DNA of 5,302 bases from an uncultured Clostridia bacterium (GTDB lineage Bacteria > Bacillota > Clostridia > Oscillospirales > Acutalibacteraceae), in the NCBI GenBank assembly GCA_947302895.1, contig CAMYWU010000114.1, positions 1 through 5,302 of the forward strand, read 5' to 3'. Made by a program: the position numbers and the translations under genes. Shown here piece after piece: positions 5,032-5,302 of the stretch (within the stretch, counting starts at the first letter, position 1; every line of letters begins with the position of its first letter). The notes beneath the pieces were generated by a model, which ran no database searches, had not been told where the DNA came from, and worked only from the letters and a program-made list of their open reading frames with translations.

Positions 5032-5302
5032 TGACAGGTTCCAGCTTCAGATATCTTATTAAGGAAGGCTTCAGAAACACCTGGACAAACCGTATGATGA
5101 GTATTGCATCTATCTGCGTATTGCTTTCCTGCCTTGTTCTTATCGGCTCGGCTTCAATGATTTTCCTCAACATCGATTCCCTTGTTGATAGAATTGAAGA
5201 TGAAAACGTTATCATGGTTTACATAAAAGATGATACAACCGATGCTCAGATTGAAGAAATGGGCAAAAAAATCACTGCAATGAGCAATGTTGACAAGCTT
5301 GA
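5031..5302 (+). CDS. ftsX: Cell division protein FtsX, N-terminal part (cut by window edge)
   Basis: FtsX is the membrane partner of FtsE and passes ATPase-driven changes to extracellular peptidoglycan hydrolases or their activators. The first 90 codons are present out of roughly 300 in the family. The opening FRYLIKEGFRNTWTNRMMS matches the FtsX start: an amphipathic cytoplasmic helix with the (K/R)EGxxN pattern. A membrane segment follows at about 23-46 (SIASICVLLSCLVLIG). The start of the extracellular domain is visible in VIMVYIKDDTTDAQIEEM (about 60-77). ATG 5031 overlaps the ftsE stop as TAATG, with GGAGG (5017-5021) 9 nt upstream. The remaining membrane segments are outside the window. 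A hydrolase or activator gene often lies near ftsX in Firmicutes, but none can be seen here. Confidence 0.95.
   Translation, partial: MTGSSFRYLIKEGFRNTWTNRMMSIASICVLLSCLVLIGSASMIFLNIDSLVDRIEDENVIMVYIKDDTTDAQIEEMGKKITAMSNVDKL

Overview
The window looks like chromosomal DNA from an AT-leaning Gram-positive anaerobe, most likely class Clostridia and perhaps an Oscillospiraceae/Ruminococcaceae-type lineage. The reasons are the G-rich Shine-Dalgarno sites (AAGGAG, GGAGG, AAAGGGG), the GTG starts, near-consensus housekeeping promoters, Firmicute-like versions of all six proteins, and GC-rich palindromic repeats sitting in AT-rich intergenic DNA. The lineage is inferred from style and was not tested by any search.

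Layout. Positions 1-346 (minus strand) hold the first 115 codons of rimP, which in Firmicutes usually heads the rimP-nusA-infB operon. Positions 347-647 form a divergent control region. It contains a consensus promoter for rimP (TTGACA, 16 bp, TATAAT, minus strand), an apparent intrinsic terminator about 25-50 nt into the rimP leader, a palindrome-plus-heptad repeat element between that terminator and rimP, and a promoter for rpe on the plus strand. rpe (ribulose-phosphate 3-epimerase) is followed 6 nt later by a membrane-anchored protein with a decayed DUF4015-type glycosyl-hydrolase-like domain. A perfect 20-bp palindrome then precedes mgtE, a complete Mg2+ channel gene whose best start is GTG 2456.

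Positions 3845-4227 are non-coding. They hold a perfect hairpin across the mgtE stop codon, a tandem array of two 90-bp units (89/90 identical) carrying the same palindromic core as the element upstream of rimP, a good intrinsic terminator, and the ftsE promoter with an inverted repeat over its -10. ftsE (complete) and ftsX (first 90 codons) follow, overlapping by one base. They encode the ABC-type complex that controls cell-wall hydrolases at division or elongation.

Most genes are ordinary housekeeping genes. The notable material is intergenic: (i) a possible feedback attenuator in the rimP(-nusA) leader; (ii) a modular repeat family in which one conserved hairpin core is flanked by 7-nt tandem repeats of quite different sequence at two loci; (iii) a predicted pseudo-enzyme after rpe. 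No new multi-gene system such as a defence island, CRISPR array or gene cluster is visible.
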